A stretch of 64,000 bases of DNA from Phycomyces blakesleeanus NRRL 1555(-). Lineage: Eukaryota; Mucoromycota; Mucoromycetes; Mucorales; Phycomycetaceae. How positions within the stretch are numbered: position 1 is the first letter of the stretch; each line of letters opens with the position of its first letter. The stretch covers positions 280,326-344,325 of the forward strand of contig NW_017265137.1 in the NCBI RefSeq assembly GCF_001638985.1, given 5' to 3'. The notes below the pieces were generated by a model. That model was not told where the DNA came from. It saw only the letters and a program-made list of their open reading frames with translations, and did not search any database. Position numbers and translations under genes: made by a program. This document shows, piece after piece, positions 23,033-37,884 of the stretch.

Positions 23033-25336
23033 TTAAGTAATAATAGCAATAAGCTTGGCACCCCAACGCTTGTACCATGGACCAGTAACTTCAGGCTCGT
23101 CCTCAAAACTAGAGTAGTCCATATCCATGCGCCCGGTATCAAGATCAATTTGATCGATTGGAACCATCTTTGATTTAGTCCAAAGCTTGGTAGTAATGAA
23201 CCCAGCCGCACAGAGAATAAGACCGGCGTAGTTACCGATTAGACCGACTGCACTTGCAGGAGAGAAGTAGGAATAACCAGCCATCAGAGCAATGACTATA
23301 CATGCGATCATTCCAAATATGTCACCAAATGGATAACAAGGAGCAACGAAAGGCAAATCAGACAGTTTACGACCCTGGGAAATGTAAGCCTTGCGGAAAC
23401 GATAGTGAGCAAATGAGATACCACCCCATGTGACAAAACCAGCTACACCAGAAAGCTTGGTAAGGACAATGAAGAGAGCCTTTCCAGGGATAAATGATGT
23501 GGCAAAGGTAATCAAACTAATAAAAGCAGTACAAAGAAGAGCGTATATTGGGACACCACGATTTGTAATATGGGCTAAATATATAGACAAAGAGATAAGT
23601 CAAATAGTTGTATGATGTATATTGTTGTTTACCAAGTTTGCGTGGGGCTAACCCCTCCTGGGAAAGAGCGCAAAGTGTACGACTAGCTACATACATTCCA
23701 CTATTCGCACAAGATAGAACCTATTGACACAACACATAGTTAATTTTCTCTGTATATCGTACCACTATTCTACTCATATTACAGTAATCAGAATAACCGC
23801 ATTCATAATGTGGGTGATACCGGAAATTCCGCTCTTTTGAAATACAATAGTAAACGGGGAAACTGTAGCTGTTCCACTGCTACTATCCAAGTTTCGAGGA
23901 TCATTAGAAGGTACTATCATGCCCATGACAAAGACTAAGGAAGAAAAATATATTAGCAAGATTATCAACAATATCAAGTTATATACTAACTTGCCTGAGC
24001 CAAGATAGAAGATGATGATACGCCAGAACACATTTCGAATAGCCCGAGGTACTTCCTGTATACAAAGGTGTGAGAAGAATAAGTCACGTATCTATGATTT
24101 ATATTACTGTACAACTAACCTTTCGAGGGTTTCCACATTCACCAGCAGTGATACCAACAATTTCGGTACCCTGCATACTGAAAGAGGCCAAAACAAATGC
24201 ATTTACAACTCCAAGAGCACCATTGGTAAATGCACCAGGAGAGACCCAGTACTTGAAGCCATATACTTCGTCACTATCGAAAAGATAATATCAGTATTTT
24301 GTAATCTAGGAAGACGGAATTAGACTTACCCAATAACACCACCAGATGTAAAACAGCCAACAATAATAAAGATAAGTACAGCAAGAATTTTAATCTGTTT
24401 TTGATGTTAGCCAAATTGTATTTTTGATTATCTGATCTCGTACCACACTGAACCAGTACTCAGCTTCACCATAGCTTCGAGCACCAAACAGGTTGAGAAC
24501 AAAGATTACGATAAGCCAAATCCCCGACCCTATTTTTCCATCATATATATAGATATTAATACTTGATGAGATTTATTTAATCGCTCAAAATAGCCATATT
24601 TATGAGATCCAAAGCTTACAAGCCCAGGAAGGTACTTTTTCAGTCCAGAAATTCATAACCAAAGGAAGTGCTAGAATCCAGATGATTAGTGAGTAGTGAG
24701 TATTTTTAATTGAAACCAAAGTATCATATAATAAATTTACCTGTCAATTCACTTGCAACGATAATAGCCCAACAAGCCCTAGAAGGTTAATTGTGAGATA
24801 CGCGTATTGGATATGATATACGGGTATCAAAAAGTTTTTGAAGAAGCGATATTCTACCAGTAATTCCATCCAATAGTAGCTCCAAAAGAATCATCCACAA
24901 AACGACGGCAAAAGATGGTAAATGATCCAGATACAGGAATATAAGTTGCCATCTCACCCAATGAGAAGGTAACCCAGAACACGATGAAACCAATGATAGC
25001 ATAAGCAATGAGAGAACCAGCTGGGCCAGCCGCTGCCAGATTTCCACCTGAAGACAAGAAAAGACCTTGACCAATGACACCACCAAGAGAGATCATCTAC
25101 ATAATTCCGTAATAAGATTAAGTCAATTAATGTACAAGCTAAGAAGTAACTATTAAGCTTACAGTCAAATGGCGAGATTTGAGACTACGTTTTAAGCCTC
25201 CTTCCCCATGGGCTTGGCTTTCAAGAGAAGCAGATGAAACAGCGTCTCCTTTATCATGGATCATTGTGTCTGCTTCAACCTTGGATTGATTGGATATACT
25301 TATAGTCTCAACATTATTTTTCCCTGTTGGAGGCAT
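23033..25336 (-). CDS. amino acid permease (AAT/YAT family, APC superfamily)
   Basis: Eleven exons encode 549 residues. They are complement of 23033-23574, 23633-23720, 23783-23934, 23995-24055, 24120-24273, 24330-24394, 24444-24529, 24620-24670, 24741-24778, 24858-25096, 25163-25336. After a polar ~57-residue N-terminus come about twelve hydrophobic segments. The first carries the family motif MISLGGVIGQGLFLSSG, and mid-protein VGITAGECGNPRK and YLGSVFVMGMIVPSNDPRN are typical of fungal amino-acid permeases. The product should import amino acids with protons across the plasma membrane; substrate cannot be told. The start chosen is MPPTGKNN; an in-frame Met nine codons upstream (25363) is possible. 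The intron after 23995 uses a GC donor (AG|GCAAGT). Confidence 0.93.
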
Positions 25337-27353
25337 TGTGAAAAAGAAGATGTATAGATTCAAAAGAAAGTAAATGATCTAGAAAATATACTGATTTTCT
25401 TGACCCTTTTTATATTCGATAGATTAAAGTACTAACTTTATCTAATATATCGACATATCTATATCTCTCTCTCTTTACGATTAAGTTTAACTCACATGAT
25501 ACTTGCTTTCTCAAGTGCCCTTATTTGGTTTACATATTACTTTTAATTCACACACTTTATTTCTCACAACCTCATCAAACATATGTTAAAAATTTAAAAT
25601 TTAAAATATAACATGAGTAGGTTAAGGCTATAGATCCATGATTCAGCTCGAATAAACAGGACTACCTTTGTTTATGACAGTTGTACATCGTACCTTTTAC
25701 CAATTATGATATATTATTATGTAGACATATTATAACTCATCCTTGCACACGGAGAATACAGGAGTCTACCTTTTTGTTGTACCTAAAAGCTAGGTTACTC
25801 AGATACCTTTTACAGAAAGCGATAATAAGATATACTTTTCGATCTTGACCTGTCGTTTTTGCCTCTGAATTCGTTTTTGTTACACGCAAATGTGGAACGT
25901 TTTGGTCGTATAACTACAATTTTGTCTTGAGGAGTTTAATTGTATGCATGACCCAAATACGATAAGAAATAATAGGAAAGATAAAATACAGCAATTCTAA
26001 TTTAGAATAACACTTAATTATAATCTTCAGTAAAATTAGCTTTGTTACAAGGTACTGATCGTATAAAAGGCCCGTACCGTCTGCACCTGATCTGTGATAC
26101 ACCCAAGATGCTCGAAAAACACGGCCTGTTTCTGATAAGGTCTATTTACAACCCTCGGGGAACTCGGTTATTGACGACGCTAATGATAAGACAAAATCGC
26201 AAGGTCATATCTTGTTGCAGGTATGTACTTTATCTCTTTCCTAAAACTAGTCATATCAGGGTATTTCGATTCATATTGCCTTTTGACTATCCGCTTCGTG
26301 AATTTCAATCAAAATTTTCCCAGAGACCACATTAAAACCCAAATAGGACTCCCTAGAAAAAATAGTTTCTCACAGTACTGAGAATAGCTACTTGATGACA
26401 AGTGGTTTCACCATAAAATCTGGCTCTTTAGGTGGTCGCAGTAATTACTCGAACGACACAAATTGCTCGATCGACTAATTTGGAAGATTTTTAAGTATAA
26501 ATATGGTACTTGATTCTAAAGTCAGTAAACATTTCCTTTCAAGATTGTGACACGTAAGATACTTGAGTAAGGCAAAATAACTGGTTACGACTCTCTTATG
26601 AAAAGGGCCCTCAAACTGTAAAATACTTACAGCCAAGTTACTAGCTTGTAAGGGTTGTATGTCTTCAATAGGGACATGGTAACAAAGGAGAATCAATTAT
26701 TTCAAGAAGGTGCGTTTTCAAGGCAATGGATCTGCACTCAGAATAGTTAATATGAGTCAAATAATATTTTTATGGCTAGGACTATGGGGGCAAGAATTAG
26801 TCGACAAAATTTTAGAAAAATAAAAGTGTTTTTTTAGTGAGGTAAAAATGTTGCTTTATTATGCTTCACTAAAATTCCTCTGAAATGGCCTATACTGATA
26901 ATTGGCACTGCTTCGTTCTTACACCCATTTCAATATTTTAATCTTGCTCATTTCGTTCTCCGAAGGGTGGAGAGCCAGCAACTACCACACCTACCGTTTC
27001 ACCGTGAGTACCTAAGAAATGAAAATGCTGTATAAGCGAAAAGGAGAACCGGTCGATCACAGCTATGTGAACACTTACTATGTACGAGAATGAGTATAAA
27101 AATTCAACGTTAGTAAAAAGTTTGGTAAGGCCATTATTTGGGCAGTCCAGCTTTTCTATTGATACTTAACCTCGCAAAAAATCGCTGAACCATTTTGACA
27201 CAAATCACACAAACCCTACAACCCCTCAGTTCGTATACTTTGACTCAGAACACCAGTCAATATTTAATCACCGCCGAAATATACGTGACTTAACTTGTTC
27301 GTTAGAAACGAAGAAGCAGGGCAGAGCAACACAAAGTATTAAGATTCTCAACC
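25337..27353. other. divergent intergenic region, no gene seen
   Basis: About 2 kb separates the permease and RsfS-like start codons, which diverge. I find no coding frame with family resemblance and no tRNA. The permease-proximal part has a TC-rich stretch near 25460-25480. It presumably holds both promoters. Confidence 0.6.
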
Positions 27354-28196
27354 ATGTTCCGTCTTACTAGTCTCGCCCGCACTATTCGTGCACCTGTAGT
27401 TGCTCATACTCTTGCGCAACCTCAGATCTTGCGTGGATCAACAATTGTATTGCGTAAATTCAGTCAGACAACTCTTGCATGGAATCAGGGGAACCCTACT
27501 ACGCCTCCTATAGTGCATTCAGAAGCAGAAGACGATTTAGAAGAGATAGATCCTAAAGATTATCCCGAATTGTACCCCACTGAAGAGGAGACGATACCAA
27601 CAGAAATTACTGGAGAAGGAGTACTTTCAGATGTAGACGACACAGGCATGGAGACTGGTGAAGTAGACACAGAATGGTTTGTCGATGCTGAGAATCAAGA
27701 TCAGCAAGGAAATGAGGAGTTTATTCCTCTGTGGCAACGCACAGCAATGAATGGTCATCTACAGGATCGTTGGGCTATTCAGGAAGTGTCAAAACAATTA
27801 ATGGAGTCAGGTGAATTGACAGCAGAGACCATTCAAGCAATGTTAGAGGAAAATAGGATGGAGAATGTAAAGGTGTTGGATTTGCGTGAAAAGTGCGACT
27901 GGACAGACTATATGATCATCGCGGAAAGCCCTAAAGGAGACAAGTTCCTTGGAAGTGTAGCGGATCATGTACAGCAAGTAGTACGCAAAACAATCAGATC
28001 CCATCCTCATCAACTCGCTGCCCAACCAACGCCTAGAATCGAGGGCCGTAATGATCAATCAGGCTGGTTATTGATCGATCTTGGCCGGTTTGTGATCCAT
28101 CTATTTACGCCTGAAGTGCGTCAATCCTATGATATTGAAGGGCTTTGGAAGTATGTTCCAACTGATCCTTCGCTCCCAATGCCCTATAGAGACTAG
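27354..28196 (+). CDS. mitochondrial RsfS/iojap-family ribosome assembly factor (MALSU1-like)
   Basis: A single-exon 280-residue protein. The N-terminus (MFRLTSLARTIRAPVVAH..RKFSQTT) is basic and hydroxylated with no acid residues, as in mitochondrial presequences. A long acidic linker follows (~55-120). Residues ~150-270 form the RsfS/iojap domain: VKVLDLREKCDWTDYMIIAES, RIEGRNDQSGWLLIDLGRFVIHLFTPEVRQSYDIEGLW. Bacterial RsfS and human MALSU1 bind L14 of the large ribosomal subunit and block premature subunit joining, so a role in mitoribosome assembly is inferred. Some fungal relatives are fused in ATP25; the length here argues against that fusion. Confidence 0.92.
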   Translation: MFRLTSLARTIRAPVVAHTLAQPQILRGSTIVLRKFSQTTLAWNQGNPTTPPIVHSEAEDDLEEIDPKDYPELYPTEEETIPTEITGEGVLSDVDDTGMETGEVDTEWFVDAENQDQQGNEEFIPLWQRTAMNGHLQDRWAIQEVSKQLMESGELTAETIQAMLEENRMENVKVLDLREKCDWTDYMIIAESPKGDKFLGSVADHVQQVVRKTIRSHPHQLAAQPTPRIEGRNDQSGWLLIDLGRFVIHLFTPEVRQSYDIEGLWKYVPTDPSLPMPYRD

Positions 28197-28385
28197 AAAC
28201 ATTTTCATTTTATTAAAGAAGTGTGATGTCATTGAGGTAACCTTCCCATGCCATCACCATCCGATACATCCTAAAACAGAAAAAAAAGTTTTTTTTTCTT
28301 TTTTTTCTTTTCTTTTTGGTGGCAGCCAATAGTCTTTTCTTTATTAGCATGCTCATCTCCCCTTCCTTTTCAATTATTGTTTGAG

Positions 28386-32300
<3,915 letters not shown>

Positions 32301-32436
32301 ATATCAAAAGAGTGAACGAGAGAAGGGAAAAAGGCTTGTCACCAATAAAACGTCACACTCTTGAACCACAGTCAGTGCCTTTACGTTATTTTAACGCAAA
32401 AATGCTTCTCTTGAAGAAGCTCATACTGAGGGCATT

Positions 32437-35400
32437 ATGAACCACAATAAAGATAGTACAGACATAAATTGCATAGAAGAAGATTCGAGTAAAAAAAATG
32501 AGAATCTAGGGAGAACTAGAGAGATTCCGAGAGGTACAATCCATTATAACCTCTGGATGCATTTCTTTTACTAGCAAGCTGACCTCACTTCTTTTCAGAC
32601 GATGCAACGCGAAAAAAAATCGCAGATATAATAGACCACCAATTCGATCTTGAATTATGCCTAAAACATCGTGAACTAGCGACTATTCGAAAAGAGATTG
32701 CAAAAGCAGAAAGTGCAATGCAGGATCTTACCCTTGCCGTCAAGAATGGTACAAGCTTAAGGACCCAAAAAATATAGGTTGTCTTCTCACTATATAAATC
32801 AACATAAAATATCTTTGTTTATTAGAATCAATGGCATCATCAATTCCAGAAGCATCTCATTATACCAGACGTACTGCAGCCGCTGCCATGTACATTCCTC
32901 CGGTTCCGTTACCCAAGAAGAAAATTTCCAAGCCAGTTCATCGTTATTCTCTCTTTGGAAGACGGAGTGATGGTCTCTATGTTAGGCAAGAAATCTTAAA
33001 TATTTAATGAGGAAGGGTTAGCTAATTCTTGTAATTTTAGATTGTCATGTCCTGCTTGTAAACGAGACGATTTCGCAAATCAACAGGGGTTTTTGAATCA
33101 CTGTCGATTGGCTCATGGACTAGAGTTTGGTCCATATGAGCAAATTATGCTACGATGTGGAAAAGTTGTGGATGAGTCCGAAGTACCATTTGATCACCCT
33201 GCTCGTATGAGACCTGTGACAAAGCCAGTGCCATTATCAACACAAGGGTAAGAAGCATTTTCAAAACGAGAATATAAAGCTATAATTGAACGAAAGCATT
33301 GCTCTAAATCAATATGTGTATGTGTATATCAATTGTTTAAATGAATATGCAGGTCCTCGGTGAAGAAGGAGCGAGTAAGCCAAGCCAAACAAAAAGAAAT
33401 ACTATTGGGGAAGACTAAAAATGCCCTATTTTTCTGCGTGTGGTGGTCCATAGCCTACGATCAAAGTGTTTGAAGAGGATGTGGATCTTGAATTGGACCA
33501 TGAAGGGAACGCACCACACCAAAATGATACACAGCCTTTGAATCCAGAAACTTTATCATCCACAGAGCAGCCAACTGACAATGTAGTTGAAAGCAGACGT
33601 AACAGTCAGTCGGATAATCAGACTCCCGATAAATCGATAAATGAGCAAGACGATGAACCAGATATACACAATAATAAGCGCTCCCCTTCACCTGAAAGAC
33701 GATCCTTCGAATCGTCTAAATGCCTGCCGGAAACGGAAAAACAGGAAAAGGATGAGAAAAAGATAGATGAAAAAGGGCGTGATAATAAACAAAAAGAGGA
33801 GGAACAAGTGGGACAAGTGGGACAAATAGTTGCACCCGTGGAATCTTTTGCAGCAGCCCATGAAGGAGGGTCTCGATTCTATATAAAACGTCGGATAATA
33901 GTTGGAAATGTGAGCAAATTCATAATACCTGGTAAGTCAGCCGGTCTCGTATATTTTAGGCTTATTAAATTTTATTTTCCCGTAGAAAAGCGCGACCCTA
34001 CATTAAAGCATTTTACACACAAATGGATGATCTATGTAGTGGAGCCTCCTCAGGTATATATAACAAAGTGTGATTTAACTGTCAATAAATATAAATAAGT
34101 GTATTTGCGGCTAGCAATTTTGAGGGGATTATGCAGTCTAATGTATATATATATTTGTGTAGGCCCAAGAAGTTGCTGCATTTATTACTGGAGTGCGATT
34201 TCATCTTCACCCGAGTTATAAGCCGCATGATGTTGTAGATGTTAACGAACCACCGTTTAGACTAACTCGCCTTGGCTGGGGAGAATTTCCTATCAGAATC
34301 CAACTTCATTTTGTGGATAAACGACGTAACAAGATAATCGATGTAATCCATCATTTAAAAGTAAGAAAACCTATTCTGGCTTGTTTAAGTGTATACTTAT
34401 TGTTGTCAATACCCTAAAACAAAAACAAAAACACATTAGCTGGATGATGTGCATTCTGGAAAACAAGTCTTAGGAAGTGAACGTGGAATAGATATAGAAT
34501 TGGATCGAAATACAGACTTCAAGGATATTGAAATACCTTCGAAACCGTTGGTTGAGTCTGCTACTGTTCACCAAAATACATTACCAAAAGAGAGTGGTAT
34601 ACAAGAAGCTCATCCTTTAGTGACAACAGGTTCAAAACAAAGATTGAGCTTGTTACATGGTATTCTTAAGGAATCTGTACGGCGACTGCCTATTATTCGC
34701 GCTGGTGAGTTAGTCTAAAGTCTAAAATATTGTTTTTTCTTATTTATTTCTTCTCAATGATTTTTTGTTTTAGGCTCGCAAGGTGTCGCTTTACCTTATA
34801 CATGTGCGCCAAGTTTGCGCGCTTACTTTAATTGGTCAGTTGGAAAGCGAAAAGCTCTTGAAGTAAGTGATAAATATATTTTCTTTGAAAAAATTAAGGA
34901 TATCTGTGTGATTTTAACTAAAAAAGGGGATGTTTTGGTTGATGGAAATTTTAGTGGCATAGGGCACATCTTTTGCGTATCCAAGTCCAGCAGAAAGCAT
35001 TTGAAACCATGGACACTGTATTAAGAGTAGCGGCTACATCTTTATCGACCAAAGATGTGATCGGATGGTGCAAAGATAATCGCCATACACCCAAAAAGTC
35101 AGAAATGAGTGACACTACCCCTGCATACGAGGGCATGGGAATATGCAAATTCTGTGGATGTCTGCGGGAATTGCATGGTCAAGACGACGATAGAAATGTA
35201 AATGCTGAGGAAGCATGCCCACGAAGACCACCTGGTTGGTCAATGCGCAAACGGGCATCTGGATTGAGTAGCGTGACAAGTGTGTCACATCTACTAAATC
35301 AGTTGGAGCCTGGATGGGACATAGTCAAAGAAGCAGGCAAGTATATTTAAAAAAAAAGATTATGCAGGGAGTACATGTAAAATACGGAATTATTTATTAT

Positions 35401-36015
35401 TATGAGACTGAATATATATATATATATATAGAGGATATGGATATTGATGTAGATACCAGTGCAACACAGAAAACACACGAGGTCTTATTAGACGATACAG
35501 AAAGGCGACCATCTCCTGAACGAACCTTACTTGAGAATGCACGAGAAGTCGGTACCCATGAGAGGATGAATGTTGCAAACGAGCGGTATGTGGACTGGAT
35601 TTGGTCTGTGGTAAACCAGTTACGGCTCAAAACTGTGGTGGCAAACGACATAGCACTGGCGCGGGACGGCAGTCTTCAAGGCCCTACGCCTTCATTTGAT
35701 CTCAACGGTGCAATTGACCAACGTTTGGAAGTTGGTAATATCATGGCGCAAGTAAGTTAATTGTGAAAATCGTACATACAAATATCAATTTGATATGTAC
35801 TTATTTCTGCTCGTTCTGTGAAGGCTACGCGTGTATTTCTTAAGCGTCTATTGGGTGCAAGTATGGATGTATGGAAAAGGGAACGTGATACAGATCCAGG
35901 AGAAAAGCTATTGGTGCCTCACCATGTTTACCAAGCAACTCAAAATGTTGATACCTTTGACTTCCTTACGAATCGTTATATGGGGCCATTTGAAAAGGAC
36001 AGGGACTCTACATAA
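32437..36015 (+). CDS. YEATS2-like protein (YEATS domain, zinc finger, C-terminal helical module)
   Basis: Thirteen exons give 875 residues: 32437-32533, 32599-32748, 32826-32985, 33041-33247, 33353-33374, 33454-33931, 33986-34053, 34163-34360, 34440-34704, 34774-34862, 34955-35336, 35432-35751, 35824-36015. Residues ~139-161 form a C2H2-type finger ([17 protein letters not shown]). The YEATS domain spans ~360-475: [55 protein letters not shown] Cys/His cluster [12 protein letters not shown] lies further on, and the end is helical, like the C-terminal portion of YEATS2. YEATS domains read acylated histone lysines, and animal YEATS2 belongs to the ATAC acetyltransferase complex, so a chromatin role is inferred. 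The gene starts 137 bp after the BRD8-like stop. Introns following 32985 and 35336 use GC donors. Confidence 0.87.
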
Positions 36016-36156
36016 GCCATAAAAACTCACCGACACATGATTCTCTCAAAGAAAGAGATAGCTTATACCAATGTACAAAACAATAGCAATAATAATAATA
36101 ATAATAATAATAGTAATAGCAACTGCAACACCAACACCAACACCAACAGCAATAAA

Positions 36157-37793
36157 TATAGTAAATTCAAAAACCGGGCCAGCAAATGTAAAATTTGTAC
36201 TCCGCAACTTATATCTTCTTGAGTTCTTATTCTTTCGCGATAGTTTTAATACGCTCTGGGACGTCTGTTAAAGAGCTACAACATACTATGCTAGTATAGA
36301 TATATATATATAGTATTAATAAAAAGTTATATGAAAAAAGTGGAAATTTTCAGTGGCCCGGTTTTTTAGGTATGGGCCAAAAAATAGAGTAAAGCATTAT
36401 TTCTTTACTTTCAATGCAGAACTGCTTTATGATAATTTTTATACGGAGTGTGTCTTGTCATTACATCACAATCATGCAAACAAAATAGATATATTATATT
36501 GAATTTTTCAGAGTTTTCCTTGTTCCTTTGCTCAACTTTAAAACAAAAATTTCTCCCATCTCACGCGACAAAATACTCTCAATTGAAGTTGAACTTAGAC
36601 ATGGAAAGTCTACAGCCGAGGTAGCAAAGATTGTTGGTGTTTCGCAGACTTCTGTCAAGAGATATCGAAGAAAATTGAACATCTCTACCTCAGTTCCTGG
36701 GGGTAGACCTGCCCAAATCGATGAAAGGCTCGCCCACCATATCATCTATGCATTCCTAAATGAGGAATTTATGACAACAACAGAGGCAGAGAGACGGCTA
36801 TGTGGTGAAGGTTTTGCTGTCAAGGCTCCAGCAATCCGCACCTTGCTAAAAGCATCTGGGTTCATCTGTACCTTGGAACCACCTCCGAAGGTAAAAACAA
36901 ACCCCGCTATCCGCAAGCAGCCTATGGAGTTCGCAAGGAACTATATCAACTTCACCGTGGAGGACTGGAAGTGTGTTGTCTTCTCAGACGAATGTAAGGT
37001 GAATCGCTTTGGCTCGGATGGAAAGAGATGGAGGTGGAAGTTGAAGAAGTCGGCAATTAAAAAATATAAGGATAAGACTTCCCCTGTTCGTGCTGGAGGA
37101 CACGTTATGGTTTGGGGATGCTTTTCGTCCAGAGGTCACGGAGAGCTTCTCAAGATCAATGAAACCATGACAAGCCCAAAATACGTAACAGTTTTGGAGC
37201 AGGGCTTACTGAAGACCTTGAAGAAGCAGAATCTCATCAAGTCCGATATCATGTTTTTGCATGATAACGCCCGGTCACACACTGCAGCCAATACCAGAAA
37301 GTGGTTGAAGGCAGAGGGGATTGAGGTCATTGATTTCCCACCGTTTTCGCCTGACCTTAATCCCATCGAAAACCTTTGGGCGTACACAAAGGGTAAACTC
37401 TACCAATATGAAGAGTCAGCCAGCTCAATGAGGGAATTGTGATCCCGTTTCCAGAATGAGTGGGATAGTATCCCAGAGGAGATGTGCAAGAATCTAATTG
37501 AATCCATGCAAAGCAGAATGCATAAATGCATTTTGAAGAAAGGGTATCTTATTAATGAAAAATAAAAAAAGATACCTTTACCTAAAAAACCGGGCCACTG
37601 AAAATTTCCACTTTTTTTCATATAACTTTTTATTAATACTATATATATATCTATACTAGCATAGTATGTTGTAGCTCTTTAGCAGACGTCCTAGAGTGTA
37701 TTAAAACTATCGCGAAAGAATAAGAACTCAAGAAGATATAAGTTGCGGAGTACAAATTTTACATTTGCTGGCCCGGTTTTTGAATTTACTATA
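36157..37793 (+). mobile_element. Tc1-type DNA transposon with ~215-bp terminal inverted repeats
   Basis: Left (36157-36372) and right (37579-37793) ends are near-identical inverted repeats starting TATAGTAAATTCAAAAACC. The terminal TA is the probable target duplication. Each repeat contains an internal inverted copy of its own outer motif: outer AAAAACCGGGCCAGC, inner CAGTGGCCCGGTTTTTTAGG. The inner motifs at 36351 and 37600 would on their own delimit a standard 1.25-kb Tc1 element. The element sits in the short interval between the 3' ends of the YEATS2-like gene and the RasGEF gene and interrupts neither. Confidence 0.9.
36528..37564 (+). pseudogene. Tc1/mariner transposase, one nonsense codon
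   Basis: The frame begins with an HTH region (STAEVAKIVGVSQTSVKRYRR) and a linker (GGRPAQIDE). It continues with a DDE core: VFSDECKVNRF, MVWGCFSSRGHGEL, FLHDNARSHTA and FPPFSPDLNPIENLWAYTKG. These supply the two Asp and the final Glu (DD34E spacing type). A TGA at 37440-37442 interrupts the frame after SMREL. The same frame then continues to a TAA at 37562-37564 with SRFQNEWDSIPEEMCKNL, a normal family tail, so one point mutation (probably from a Trp codon) explains the stop. No in-frame ATG precedes the HTH; the open frame begins at a TTG, so the start is also lost or lies in an unseen exon. Confidence 0.88.
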
Positions 37794-37884
37794 GTATGTT
37801 TCTTTTATTTTTGGTTGCGTTAAAGGCCCAGTGCTATTTGTTAAGATCGAGTTTTTTATAGAAAAATATTGTATTTACTGCTAT

